DNA of 64,000 nt from Opisthocomus hoazin. Lineage: Eukaryota; Chordata; Aves; Opisthocomiformes; Opisthocomidae. The stretch's first letter is position 1. Each line of letters starts with the position of its first letter. Below are positions 26,104 to 37,413 of this stretch, piece after piece. The DNA is taken from positions 5,642,001-5,706,000 of the forward strand of contig NC_134434.1 of the NCBI RefSeq assembly GCF_030867145.1, written 5' to 3'. The translations under genes and the position numbers were made by a program. The notes beneath the pieces were generated by a model. That model was not told the origin of the DNA. It was given only the letters and a program-made list of their open reading frames with translations, and ran no database searches.

Positions 26104-29100
26104 GCCTTAGGTGAGCTTGTTCTCCTTCCTTCCCTACGCAGCCCTTCACACTGTCCCTGCTGGAAGAGCCCTCAGCACCTCCCCGACAGCAGAAAGCCAC
26201 CCAGGGCCTGGGCTGGGTGACACCGGGCTGGGGACAGGCTGCCGATTTCTGCTCCGGTGGCGCCTGGGAATGGCCTTCTCCTGCTGCCTTCAAGGTGACT
26301 CCAGAGAAAGGGCCTGTGCCACCTGTGTCACCGGCAACACCGGCCCCCCACGCCGACACTGGCCCGGCTGCCACATGGGGCTGGTGGCCGGATCCGGCCC
26401 AGCTGATGTCGCGGGCAGCGGCAAGAACCCAGCTTTGGGTTTCTTTGCGGCTTTCGATTCTTCAGAGGAGAGTGACCGCTGCTGCTGATGCTCCGAGGCT
26501 CGAAAGCCGCTCGGGGGCCGAAACAGATGTGGGTTTCACAGTGAGATTCCAGTGAATTTTAAAAAAAAGCAAACCCAGTCAGAACCAAAATCCCCTGTAA
26601 TTGGTGACCCATGGAGACAACCGGTTGCCGTGCAAACTGCACAGGACACCGGTCCTCAGCGCCCCGGCTGCCTCCCACGGCATCGCCCTGCACCCGGCGA
26701 AACCCCTGCCGAGGGGGGGACATGGGCTCGACCTTGGCCAGCTGAGCGGCCACCGACAATTCAGAAGAAATCCTCCAGCAGCAAAAATAGCAGGGAGGGG
26801 AAAGTCTCGTGTCTACGTCGTGGTGCCACCTGCCCGGACGCACTACCCTCCAAAACAGCCGAATATTCAAGCGGAGCGGGCTTTGTGCCACAGCCTCCTC
26901 TCGGCTTGAACTCTTCACGCGAGCTTTCAAGGCTGGGTTCAGGTTTTGGGACACCAGCCTGCTCTTTCCCATCCCTTCTGCCCCATTCCCACCTCCCAGT
27001 TTCAGACCCAGCTTTTCAGGCTTCAGAAGGAACATCAGGAGGGTGAAATCTGCAGAGGCCAAACGTCTCCGGGGTGTCGGAGCTGCAGTGTGTCCCTTCC
27101 CGTCCCCTGCCCTCCCCACCCAACGTGCTGTGAGCTGCTTGTTTTGCTCCTCGGGGCTGAGGAAGTCACCAAAGATGGTGGCTCAGGGGGCTCGCGCTGG
27201 CGGAAGGAAGCGGAGGAGCGCGGGGAGGTGCCGTGCCGTGCCCCGGCCACCGCCAAGGAGCCTGCTGCAGCTTGCAGGGACAAGAAAGACAAACAGCAGC
27301 ATGGCGGTCACCGGGCCGGAGCAGCCACCTCAGGGAAAGGGCTCCAAAGCAGAGGCACCTCCGGGGCTGGCAGCACCAATGCGCTCACGGGAGCTCCCAG
27401 GAGACAGGCACTGCCCTCCTCCATTCTTCAGTTTTTCGCATTTGAGTGGAGGAGAACCTGAGGACACGGGTGCCAAGCTCTGGGTGGCAGCAGGGCAGCG
27501 GGAAGGGATCCCAGGTGGCTTTTAGGGGGAGGGCAGGGGAGGCACCCCAAGTCTCTCCCGTTCATGCGGCAGGGTTGCTTTCAGGACGGCTGCGGTGACA
27601 CCGGCAGCGATGCCAAAGCGAACCGAGGTCCAGCCGGCGCGGTGCCACGGGGCACGCCGGCAGCCGCATCTCAGCCGCGCGGCTCCGGGGTTCGGCTCCT
27701 TCCCCTCTGCTGCCCAGACAGGCACGGCCGGGAGGAGGAAGCTGAGGCTGCGCCCTGACAACGCTCTTGTTTAGACCTTTGGGTTCCCGGTGTGGGAGTA
27801 AACACGCCAGCGGCACGTGATGCGAAACGCTGACCTGGGCTAAACCCCCTCTGCCAGGGAAAACACGGGGCCAGCCAGCTCCGACGGACAAGCTTCGCGC
27901 CGGAGACACGCGAAGCTGTCAGCACTGCTCTGCCTCGTGCTCACCCGGTCTTGTCTGTCCTTCCACCGCTGATGCAGCGAGATAAAAAGACCCAAATACC
28001 AAACTGCAGGTTCCAGCTAACTCGGCAGAGAAGCTCACGCCGATGCAAATTCAGAGGGCAGGGATCTGGCCGCATCACTGCTTCCAGGTGCCAGGGGACA
28101 CCACCGCTGCTCCGAATGATGCTCAACATACGGGGCTAGAAAGCATTGCAATATAAATGTCATTTTTCCAAAAGCGACTCCAAAGCAACTCAGAGAAACA
28201 CTTGGTTGAGAAAAGAGCAAAGCAACTGCCGCACAAAGCCTCTTTAGAGACAGAAAGTGATTTCCACCCAGAACATTTCTAAGCAAATCAGGTATCCGAT
28301 GTATGCAAAGGGCCGGGGGGGCACAAAGGCCAGGGGGCTGTAAATGTTTCCCATGAGAGCAATCATTCTGCTTTGGTCAAATCCTTTTTCATTTCCAGGA
28401 ACGTGAACTCACAAGCCCGAATCTCCTTTGCCTGGCTTCTGTTTCGGTACCTCAACCTCCAAATCAGCCCAAAGGCACGTCTCAGACGGCGGCTGGAGAT
28501 GGGACTTACCTCTAACGTGCAGAGGTGCTCGGAAATTCGTCGGTGGCGTGTTCCCATTCCTCTCTACTCAACACATTTCTAAAACCTGTATTTGTACTGC
28601 ACACATACACACTTTCCTGAAACAACAGCATGTTGCTGAGTCAGGTTAACAGAGTGGAGTATCTCCAGATTTCTATGATAAATACCTGGAAGACAGTCAT
28701 TCTGCCTCAAAGATTGCAATACAGATTTCTGCTTAGAATAAAGCATTTACAGGCCAAACATAATAATATTTCTCAGGGTGAGATGGCCATCAGTCAGAGT
28801 ATTCATCTTGCTTGGGAGTGTCCTGTTGACAAAACCACTTAAAATCCAGGCAGAAAAAAAGTCTGTAGGTAAGAAGGACTTGTTGCCCAGCTCATCGCTG
28901 GAGAGCTGGCAAACTTCTGCTCCCCATCTCCACACCCTTCACAGCAAACCCAGGAAAGCCTTTAACGTTGTCAGGCAAAGGTGTCTGCACGGAGAAACTC
29001 TCCCTCCGCAGGCTGTGATCTCCCTTGGCCAGGTCAAATTCCCCCACGCAGGTCCACCCCTGCCCTGAAACCTCTCCCCCACCCCAGATCCACCCCAGCC

Positions 29101-30885
29101 TGCCGCCCTTCCCATGGGTATGCTGCTGTCTGGAGACCTGGGCAGGGGCACAGAAACTGGGCAGGAGCCCAGCAGCATCTCCCGGGACGCAGCAGACAGC
29201 GGGATGCAGGACTCAGCTGAACATCACCCAGGGAATGGGCAGGGAGAAGGAAAACACCAGGCCAGCTATGGACTGTCCTCTCAGGTAGAGAGGTGCTGGA
29301 GCATCCTCGCTGGACTCAGACCAAGCCACACACTAGAAATACGGTAATTCAGCTCCCCAAAACCGCCATGAAGTCATCATCTCCAGGCACGGGCCAACGG
29401 CTGCAGACCGTGGCCAGCACATCTCCCCAGGATGCTTTCGCTGCTGTCCAGACTGCGAGTTTCCCAGGATTTGGGGTGGCCGAGTCTGTCCTCGACGGAC
29501 ACTGAGGCCACCGCGTGCTGCTCAGCTGCCACGGCTCTAGGTGTGCTCGTTACTTCCTTCTCCCCGTGTTCACGTAACGATGGAGCTTCACAGCCCCGGC
29601 GGAGCAGCCCTGCAGCCTCTCCCCGCTGCCTGCACAGCTTCAGAGGGAAGGGGAAGCAGGGTCCACCGAAAAGGGAACCTGCTTTTTCTCACTGGTTCCC
29701 CCCACAACTTGTGTTTTTCATTTCTCTGGTACAGCTCAAAGGATACTGAAACATTGCTCAACACCACCTGAATCTGACCCTTGAGAAACGAAAATGGGCC
29801 GTAGAATTCAGTGGTGGCAGATCTGACCCCAGATGTTCCCCTGCCGCCTCCCATGCAGGAGGTGAAAATCTAACCTTAAATGACCCGATCCGGCGAAGCG
29901 CTGAAGGTTTCCCAGACGGCTCTGGGGTTGAAAGGCTCCAGCACTGTCACACTTTCAGCAGGCAAATATTTGTCTGATCTGCACTTTTCTGTTCTCCTGC
30001 CCCGTGCAAGGGCTTGGGGTGCCTGGAGAAGCCCATGCTAACTCCTGGCTCTCTTCTACCTCCTTTCTCAGGTCCTTTGTTCCACAGAGAAAATCTGATC
30101 CCGGTCTTGGGAGATGGTGGCTCAGCTCCCTGCACTGCTATGGGTGTCCTGGGGGATGTAAGCAGGTCACTCGGCGCTCCGTGCCTCAGTTTCCCATCTG
30201 TGAGAGGGCAGCACAGCAGGTCTCACTCCAGCTGATCCACCATGTCGCCCTCAGGACCATTTCTATTTTGGTCTCTGACTGAAACAGAAAAGGCTCAAAA
30301 CCACTCGGATGCCTGCTGGAAGCACCCATCCCCATGCTTGTCACAGGGAGAAGCAAGAAGAATAAAAGTGTGGGTAAACCTTTGGTGCAGTAAACCCAAA
30401 CATGTTCCCCACTGCAATATTAACAATTATAGTGGTAATCGTAAGAGAAGGAGCCACACACCCCTCCTGCGCCATGGCCACATCGCATTGTGGTTTGGGT
30501 TTCCAAGCGAGCTGTGCGCTGCTGTGCAAGCAGCCAGTGCTCTTTCCAGGGCTGGGGTTGTAGCTGGCAGTGGTGAGGCAAAGCTGTGGAAGAGGATGGG
30601 GTGCTATTCTCCTACAGGAGAAACAGAGAACAAGAGAGGGGTGCAGAAATCAGGGCTGGGGTGGAAACTGAGCAGACAGCTGGACCACGAGGGTTCATTC
30701 TCTGCACCAAGGCAGAACTGCTACGTAACCATCTCCAACAGGCGTTTGTCTGCCCTGTTCTGGAGCCCGCTGAGGACAAGGGATCTGCAACATCCCTGGC
30801 CGTGCCAGCATAGCTCTGTCCTTAGCACCAGAAAACCTTTCTCAGTGCCAGTCTTCACCTCCCCAATGCTAAGAAGACCCATAAC
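26104..30885. other. Intergenic-looking stretch, no gene seen
   Basis: No recognised coding exon. GC is moderately high at 26.2-27.9 kb with scattered CpG, then composition returns to average. The open frames lack domain similarity and overlap each other in several frames. One ancient-SINE-like piece lies near 30,150. Confidence 0.6.
30145..30215 (+). repeat. Possible ancient MIR-like relic
   Basis: The sequence 'gtaagcaggtcactcggc' followed by 'gcctcagtttcccatctgtg' then AGAGGG resembles the MIR segment 'caagtcacttaacctctctgtgcctcagtttcc'. The match is short. It was judged by eye, so chance similarity remains possible. Confidence 0.4.
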
Positions 30886-31667
30886 CCTGATGAAATTCAA
30901 CAAGGGCAAGTGCAGTGTCCTGCACCTGGAAGGAACAACCCCAGGCACCAGTACAGGCTGGGGCTGAGCTGCTGGAGAGCAGCTCTGCGGAGAGGGACCT
31001 GAGTGTCCTGGTGGATGACAGGTTAACCATGAGCCAGCAGCGTGTCCTGGCTGCCAAGAAGGCTGATGGGATCCTGGGGTGCATTAGGAGGAGTGTGGGC
31101 AGCAGGTCGAGGGAGGTTCTACTCCCCCTCTACTCTTCCCTAGTGAGGCCCCATCTGCAGTGCTGTGTCCAGTTCTGGGCTCCCCAGTTCAAGAAAGATG
31201 AGGAGCTACTGGAGAGAGTCCAGCGGAGGGCTATGAGGATGATGGGGGGACTGGAGCATCTCTCCTACTAGGAAAGGCTGAGGGAGCTGGGCTTGTTCAG
31301 CCTGGAGAAGAGAAGGCTGGGAGGGGACCTTAGAAATGCCTCTAAATATCTGCAGGGTGGGTGTCAGGAAGATGGGGCCAAGCTCTTTTCAGTGGTGCCC
31401 AGCGACAGGACGAGGGGCAATGGGCACAAACCGAAGCCAAGGAAGTTCCAGCTGAACATGAGGAAGAACTTCTTCCCTCTGAGGGTGACGGAGCCCTGGC
31501 CCAGGCTGCCCAGGGAGGCTGTGGAGTCTCCTTCTCTGGAGATATTCCAGCCCCGCCTGGACGCGGTGCTGTGCAGCCTGCTGTGGATGACCCTGCTTGG
31601 GCAGGGGGTTGGGCTGGGTGACCCACAGAGGTCCCTTCCAACCCCCACCATTCTGTGATTCTGTGAT
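30886..31667 (+). mobile_element. CR1 LINE, 5'-truncated 3' end (reverse transcriptase C-terminus and tail)
   Basis: This is the 3' part of a Chicken-Repeat-1 type non-LTR retrotransposon. The plus strand translates into the conserved C-terminal part of the CR1 ORF2 protein, with blocks such as LSVLVDDRLTMSQQ, LPLYSSLVRPHLQ and [20 protein letters not shown]. The frame continues past a single in-frame TAG at 31,269-31,271 into ERLRELGLFSLEKRR and DRTRGNG, so the reading frame is open apart from that one stop. The element ends with two copies of ATTCTGTG (31,650-31,665), the CR1 tail. It lacks the endonuclease and most of the reverse transcriptase and cannot be active. Its good frame preservation suggests it is not among the oldest copies. 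It is closely related to the inverted copy at 35.1 kb. Confidence 0.95.
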
Positions 31668-34600
31668 AACTTCTCTTATCGCTGGTGGCTTATGGAGGAG
31701 ACTGCTTCATTGTTCTCCATGGTGACCTTTTCTTTGTGTCAAAACATCTGCCTTGGCTTGGTCCTCCCGCCAGCGCACAGCCCCGGTGCTGGTGGGCTCC
31801 CCAGCCCTTTGCTCACCTGGCTGAGCTTGAGCCACAGCCCCCCGTGGGGATGCAGCACCTTGGGGACGCTTCCCCAGCACGGAGCCGAGCAGAGGGCTGG
31901 TTTGCACAACCTCTCTGTCTGCCTGAACAAAAACCTCTCTCCCGAAGCTGGGATACCCTGTTCCTCACATTTCAGCTCATCTTCTCCCTCCCCAGTTCCC
32001 CAGGGCTTTGCAGCAGGGTGATTCCTGGTCCGGGTCCCCTCCCGGGGCCGTGAGGAGCCCAGGCGAGGGCAGAGCCCTGGGAGCGGGTTTCGCGTGGGCT
32101 GAGGTTTCCACCCTGTGTCCCGCCGCAGAACTGCAGCGCTGGAGGGGGCTGAGCACCGCTCCGTGGGTGCTGCACCCACCCCCCGCCGTGCACCCCCTCC
32201 CTCGAAAGACCCCCCCCCAGCCAGGGCTCTGCCGCTCTCTGGGCTCAGCCTGAAGGAGAGACGATGCGAGGCCCCTGAGAGCTGGTGGGTACCGAGATAG
32301 CTGTGACCGCAGTCATCCTCTGTCCCAGCCACCTCTGAGCGTCCAGAGCCACCACCACCTTCCACGCACCAGAGCGTCACAGCTGCTGGTGAACCCCTCA
32401 GCAGCGTTCAGTGTCTTCAGGTGCCAAAGCCTGGGGTGGGGAACTTGTTCTGGGCACTGCAATTTGAAAATATGGCCATAACCGGGTGTCCTTGCTCGGT
32501 GTCGTGATGGGGTTGAATAAAGCTTCTGGGAAACCACAAGAGCTGGCTGCCCATCGGCAGTGTTCTGTGCTATCCCCAGGCCTGGGCGGGGGGCTAGCCA
32601 CACTCCTGGGCAGCCCACCCATCCAGATGTGGAGGTGACAGCATCCAAAGGCTGCTGTGAGCCCAAAGCATCTGCAGACTCTGCTTCTTCCCCAGCTCAC
32701 CACCCAGCTACCCAGAGGAGCCACGAGGTCCCCCAGGCAGTGGCCCCCCCAGCCATAGCCACGTCCCTGTCATCTTGGATGAAAGTTTTGTGATGGACAA
32801 GCAAGGCGTCAGGTGTAAATCCAAAAATCAGATCAGCGAGTAGAAACCCCAGGTGCCTGCATCCCTCGGGAGCTGGGGTCTGCCTCCCCGAATATAGGTA
32901 CCAAAATACTTCTGCAAGCCCCAGCCCGGAGGAGCAGGGGACAAAGCTCCTCAGCTGGGATGCGTGGGACTGCTGGTGCTCTTCAGGGGGTTTGACCCCA
33001 AATGACCCCACAGCAGGAGAGAGTCGGATCCAAGACAGCAAAGATGGGAGCTTCACCCTCTCCCCAGCGCCGTGGAGAGGCCCCTCTGCCCCGGGCAGGC
33101 CCCCTCCCCACCCAGGGCAGCCCCCCTCCCCACCCCGGGCTGGCCCCGGTGCCTCCATGCTGGGACCCCGGTAGATGGCAGCAGGGCCTCAGGGTGAGTC
33201 GCGATGGACCTCGTTATTTTCCCTGAGTTCCTTTTTTCCCCTGTTCGTTTTAACTAAAACTAGGCACCCCGTGCAAAGCCACTGCAGATGCATCTTTGGA
33301 TAAGCCGGACGGGGAGAGGGACGTTTGCCCTGGTCAGCTCTGTTGGAGTCACCTGTCCAGGTGACAACCTCAGCCTCCTCCGCAGGCATCTGAACTGCGT
33401 GCCCGGATTAACGGTGAGGAGATAACGATGTCTGTAGGCAGGGTTTGTCTCACCATCAGGTAGATGGCGAAAATGGGACAGAGCTCTCGCTTTCCGTATG
33501 CGCGATCCCATCCAACCCAACCACCCGAGCCCGAAGCGGGGCAGAGCTGGCCCGTGCCAGCCACGGGAGATCTCTGCTGCGCAGCGTAGCTCCGGCTGCC
33601 TTCGGGAGCGAATCGGCTGCACAGAGCCAGGTAGCACATGTAAAAAGAGAAATCAAGGCAGCAGCAATGCCATTTGAGGTCACTGCTGTCTTAACAGGAT
33701 AAGTTTGGGACCACCCCGCTTCATCCAAAAGGACAAAGTCCTGGTGCCAGCATCTGCCACAGATGCTTTCAGTAAAGGACTGGAGAGAACCTGATGTGAC
33801 AGCAGCTGGGAGCCTTGCAGGACGCAGGGAAATGCTGGTGTCCATCTCCTGAACAGCCCCCAGCACATGCACTCAGCATGCAGTACCCCCAGGGGAAACC
33901 TCCCATGGGCAACCGGACCTTTTCAAGCTGGGAATTCAGCTCCACTCCAGCAAACGAGCCACCGCTGAGATCTCACTGACTTCAGCACACCTCTCTGTGT
34001 TACAGACATCTCCCTGCTCTCCAGGTCTCAGGCAGTGCAGCTGTGTACCTCCACCTGTGCACTTTGGGATGGCAAAGGAACAGCTTACACCACATTTTAA
34101 CTCTCACAGCAGTAACGTCTCCTTGTGTCTGTCACCACATACCTATCGATGCCACCAAGTGACCAGGAGACCCGTTCCAGGGACAGAAGGAGGGAGCGCT
34201 GACACAGGCAGCAAGGTCCTGGTGCAGCATTTGATGGATGTGAGGTGGCCGCAGCTGGAAGTTGTCCTCAGATGGGCAGCGGCTGCGTGCGTCGATCGAG
34301 GTGGCGGGGTCAGGCAGGACCCTGGAGATCAGGGTGTTTTCCAGCAGAATCGAAACCAGGCTGTGTGCTGGGAGAATGGGTTTGCTTTTCTCTAGCACAT
34401 GATGAAAACTGAAAAACAATAGGAGATTAGTGAAGCCATAGAGGGCAGGGGTGGGGTACTAGCATGCCAGGACAGAAAAAGCTTTTACCTCCTCCTATCC
34501 CAGGCATCTGGGGACAGGGATGAGAGCTGCAACCACCACCTGGCAGAAGTTTACAGCACCCTTTTCTGCCACGAATGACAAGGAGCTTTATAAAGGATGT

Positions 34601-35061
34601 GAGCATCTTTCCTCTGCTAAATAGGGGGAAACTGAGGCCAACCCAGAGTCACACACTTGCCTTCTCTGGCCGTTGCCTCGATCCCCCTCCTTCACGCTTC
34701 TCAGCCCCTCTTCCCGCCGGCAGCCCCGGTGCTCGGACACGCAAGGGCGTGCGCTGCGGGGATCAGCTCGCAGGCGGGTGACGGTGCCGCTGAGCAGCAG
34801 TCGACAGCGAGGAATTCAGCTCAGCAAACAAGCTTTCCCCAGCTGCTCTGCCCTGTGAGGGAGCCGCGTGAGACAGGGCAGCGCCCGCCGCCCCTAGGCA
34901 AGGGGTGTCCCCAATGGGCTTGGGATGGTGCGGACCCCCTGGAGCGCAGGGACGATGGGCAGGGAGTGCTGTGCCAGGGCAGACACGGCGCCTGTTGGCT
35001 GTGCTTGCTCAGATGCACCCGTCCTCCTTCACTGACCCTCGCGTGGACACAACACCAATTA
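31668..35061. other. Intergenic-looking stretch between two CR1 copies, no gene seen
   Basis: No recognised coding exon or RNA gene. Composition is moderately GC-rich, with C-rich runs near 32,160-32,220 and 33,095-33,150. A GLI-like 8-of-9 match (GACCACCCC) lies near 33,710. One possible SINE relic is listed separately. Confidence 0.6.
34605..34650 (-). repeat. Possible ancient MIR-like relic
   Basis: 'aaatagggggaaactgaggc' followed by CAACCCAGAGTCACAC resembles the reverse complement of the MIR core (GGGGAAACTGAGGC then AAGGTCACAC). It is a short block only. Confidence 0.3.
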
Positions 35062-35562
35062 ATCACAGAATCACAGCATGGCAGGGTCCTCTGTGGGTCA
35101 CCCAGCCCAACCCCCTGCCCAAGCAGGGTCACCCACAGCAGGCTGCACAGCACCGTGTCCAGGCGGGTCTGGAATATCTCCAGAGAAGGAGACTCCACAG
35201 CCTCCCTGGGCAGCCTGGGCCAGGGCTCCGGCACCCTCAGAGGGAAGAAGTTCTTCCTCATCTTCAGCTGGAACTTCCTCGGCTTCAGTTTGTGCCCATT
35301 GCCCCTCGTCCTGTCGCTGGGCACCACTGAAAAGAGCTTGGCCCCATCTTCCTGACACCCACCCTGAAGATATTTAGAGGCATTTGTTAGGTCCCCTCTC
35401 CTTGTAGGAGAGATGCTCCAGTCCCCTCATCATCTTCGTAGCCCTCCACTGGACTCTCTCCAGTAGCTCCTCATCTTTCTTGAACTGGGGAGCCCAGAGC
35501 TGGACACAGCACTGCAGATGGGGCCTCACTAGGGCAGAGTAGAGGGGGAGGAGAACCTCAAT
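35062..35562 (-). mobile_element. CR1 LINE 3' fragment, inverted, with ~47-bp internal deletion
   Basis: The minus strand carries the same CR1 3' end as the element at 30.9 kb, from [16 protein letters not shown] near 35,560 down to the CACAGAATCACAGCAT tail (reverse complement of the octamer tail) at 35,064-35,079. It is more 5'-truncated than the first copy. Compared with that copy it lacks about 47 bp just after the LSY codons (join near 35,399-35,402). This removes the block corresponding to 31,272-31,320 and shifts the frame. The element is therefore a dead fragment. The two copies face each other tail-out/tail-in across about 3.4 kb. Confidence 0.93.
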
Positions 35563-37342
35563 GACACTGATAACAGCTGGATGTGGGGAGACAGCCCACA
35601 GAGCTCTGCCCTGGCGCTGTGGTGGGAGCCCTGTGTAGCCGGGGTCTCTGCATACCCCAGCCCTGGGATGGAGCAGGGCCAGGGCTCTGTGTCCTCGGGA
35701 AGGAGACACAGGCAGCTTCTTGCGATGGAGCTGTTGGTCCCATCCCAACACGCCATGTCCGGGGCTCGCCCGATGCCTTGCTGCCCGGCCTGAGCTGCGC
35801 TCCCGCTGCCTGACAGCAAGTTCCCCTATTAAAAGGTTACAGCCACTCAAAGGCCACTTCATCCCAGCTTAATACGTACTTAAATATCATTAGGTTAGGA
35901 CAGCCGCCAAAAAGAGACCGAATGCTGCAAAGCACTCTGGATAAGGCTCCCAAATACCTGTTTCCTGCGGTCCTGCTGGGGTGACATGCCTTCACACAGG
36001 GCCAGGTACAGTCTTGGCAACTGCCCTTTGCAAAGGTGGGTTGGGGGTGCCAGGAAGGCCCCCAGCACTCCCCATGTCCTTTCTTGCGCTGAGAGGGTGC
36101 TCTGCTTAAGGAAGGTGTAAATCCAAATCCTGGATGGCCATTTGCATGATCTTTTTCTCCCAGCGACAAGGATAAACCTAGCCTTGCTGGCTCAGTTCCT
36201 ACAGATCCATCACTTCTTCCCTAAGTGAACAGGATGCTTTCTGGAATACACTTTTTTTTTTCCAATTTTTAAACAAAGAAAGCAACAAAACACCCACTTC
36301 TGCAATGCTGAAGTAGAGCTTGCCACAGTTGCGAATGGAGCTGAGTCCTGTGAGCCCACTCCTCACTGCAAAGCAAATGCTGGAGAAGAGTTAATGATTT
36401 GACAAAGGGAGTTACTAGGTGGCAGGAATTCAGAAGCTCTGCGGACCCATGTTTCAATAATCCTGCTCCTTAGGTAGCTGAAATACGCCCGGTCCTGTCT
36501 GCCCTGGCCCCAGCCTCAGCCACGTGCCCCCTCCCTCTCCCCCTGAAGCTCTGCCCAGGTTGGATCTTTACCTTAACACTGGCTTAAGAAGATCAAATTC
36601 CTTTGCACAGCCCTATTCTGAATCAGCGGGGAGGAAAATTCCCAGCAAGACGATCAGCATTTCAGCTTGATGGCCTTCTACAGATCCCACATGAAATTAT
36701 GATCTCAGGTTCTCTTAAATGGTCTAAAGTCTCTACACGGCCCATTTTCTTATGCCAGAGCCAAACTCCCACAGTGGGCTGATGTCAAGAGTGTTCCTTG
36801 TGCCCAGTAAACATTTGTGTAACTTAGGTGAGGAGCTCTCTCTGCTCCAGGTAGTTATTTTAAAGGAACATTGGCTATTTTAAAGGGGCGTTGCTCGGTG
36901 TACGTTGCTCACTGCAATGTCCCTGCCCCCAGCAAGGCTGTGCTTTCACCGTCCTGGCTGCTCTCGCTTTGCTCTGGGCAGTGCTTAGCCACTGCCATAA
37001 CACGGACCAGTTTCCCTCTCCATCTGGGTTCCCCTGGCACCAGAACGCTTGTGTTTGAGTTGCTGCTCAGATTTTGCTAAAGCCAGTCAAAGCAGCGAGT
37101 AAAAAGATCCATTTTCTTTGAGTAACACTGGTCTAAACTCAAGAGGAAGGGACTTTGCTGTTATCCCCCCTGAACAGGGCCCAGGGTCAGAAGCTTTTGC
37201 ATCAAGGCTGTTTTCCTCCCAAAACGGCGGCAGCAGGCAGCTCATGGCGCCTGGGACAGCTTTGAGCTGCCAGGTCAGGCACTGCGGGTCAGGTAGGGAA
37301 GCCCTGCTCAGCCCTCTGCTTGGCTTTGCTCCTGCTCTGCTG

Positions 37343-37413
37343 GGAGCAAAGAAAAATTTCTTTTTTTTATTGTTTCTTTTTTTTCTTTTTGCAAAGAAAA
37401 ATTTCTTTACTCC
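37343..37413. repeat. Inverted and direct repeat around a T-rich loop
   Basis: GCAAAGAAAAATTTCTTT occurs exactly twice (37,346-37,363 and 37,391-37,408). Because the unit is itself nearly palindromic, 37,343-37,363 also pairs with 37,393-37,413 as an inverted repeat (GGAG.AAAGAAA..TTTCTTT). The spacer is pyrimidine-rich. Confidence 0.8.

Noticed and set aside
24692..26114. Long open frames (377 and 427 codons plus, several minus) rich in His-Pro-Ser-Ile or Gly-Trp-Met-Asp
   Set aside because: They come from the (CCAT)n array, which is open in several frames on both strands; there is no protein domain or splice support.
30915..31658. Open frames that could be taken for host genes
   Set aside because: They are the CR1 retrotransposon ORF2 C-terminus; the same peptide recurs in the inverted copy at 35 kb.
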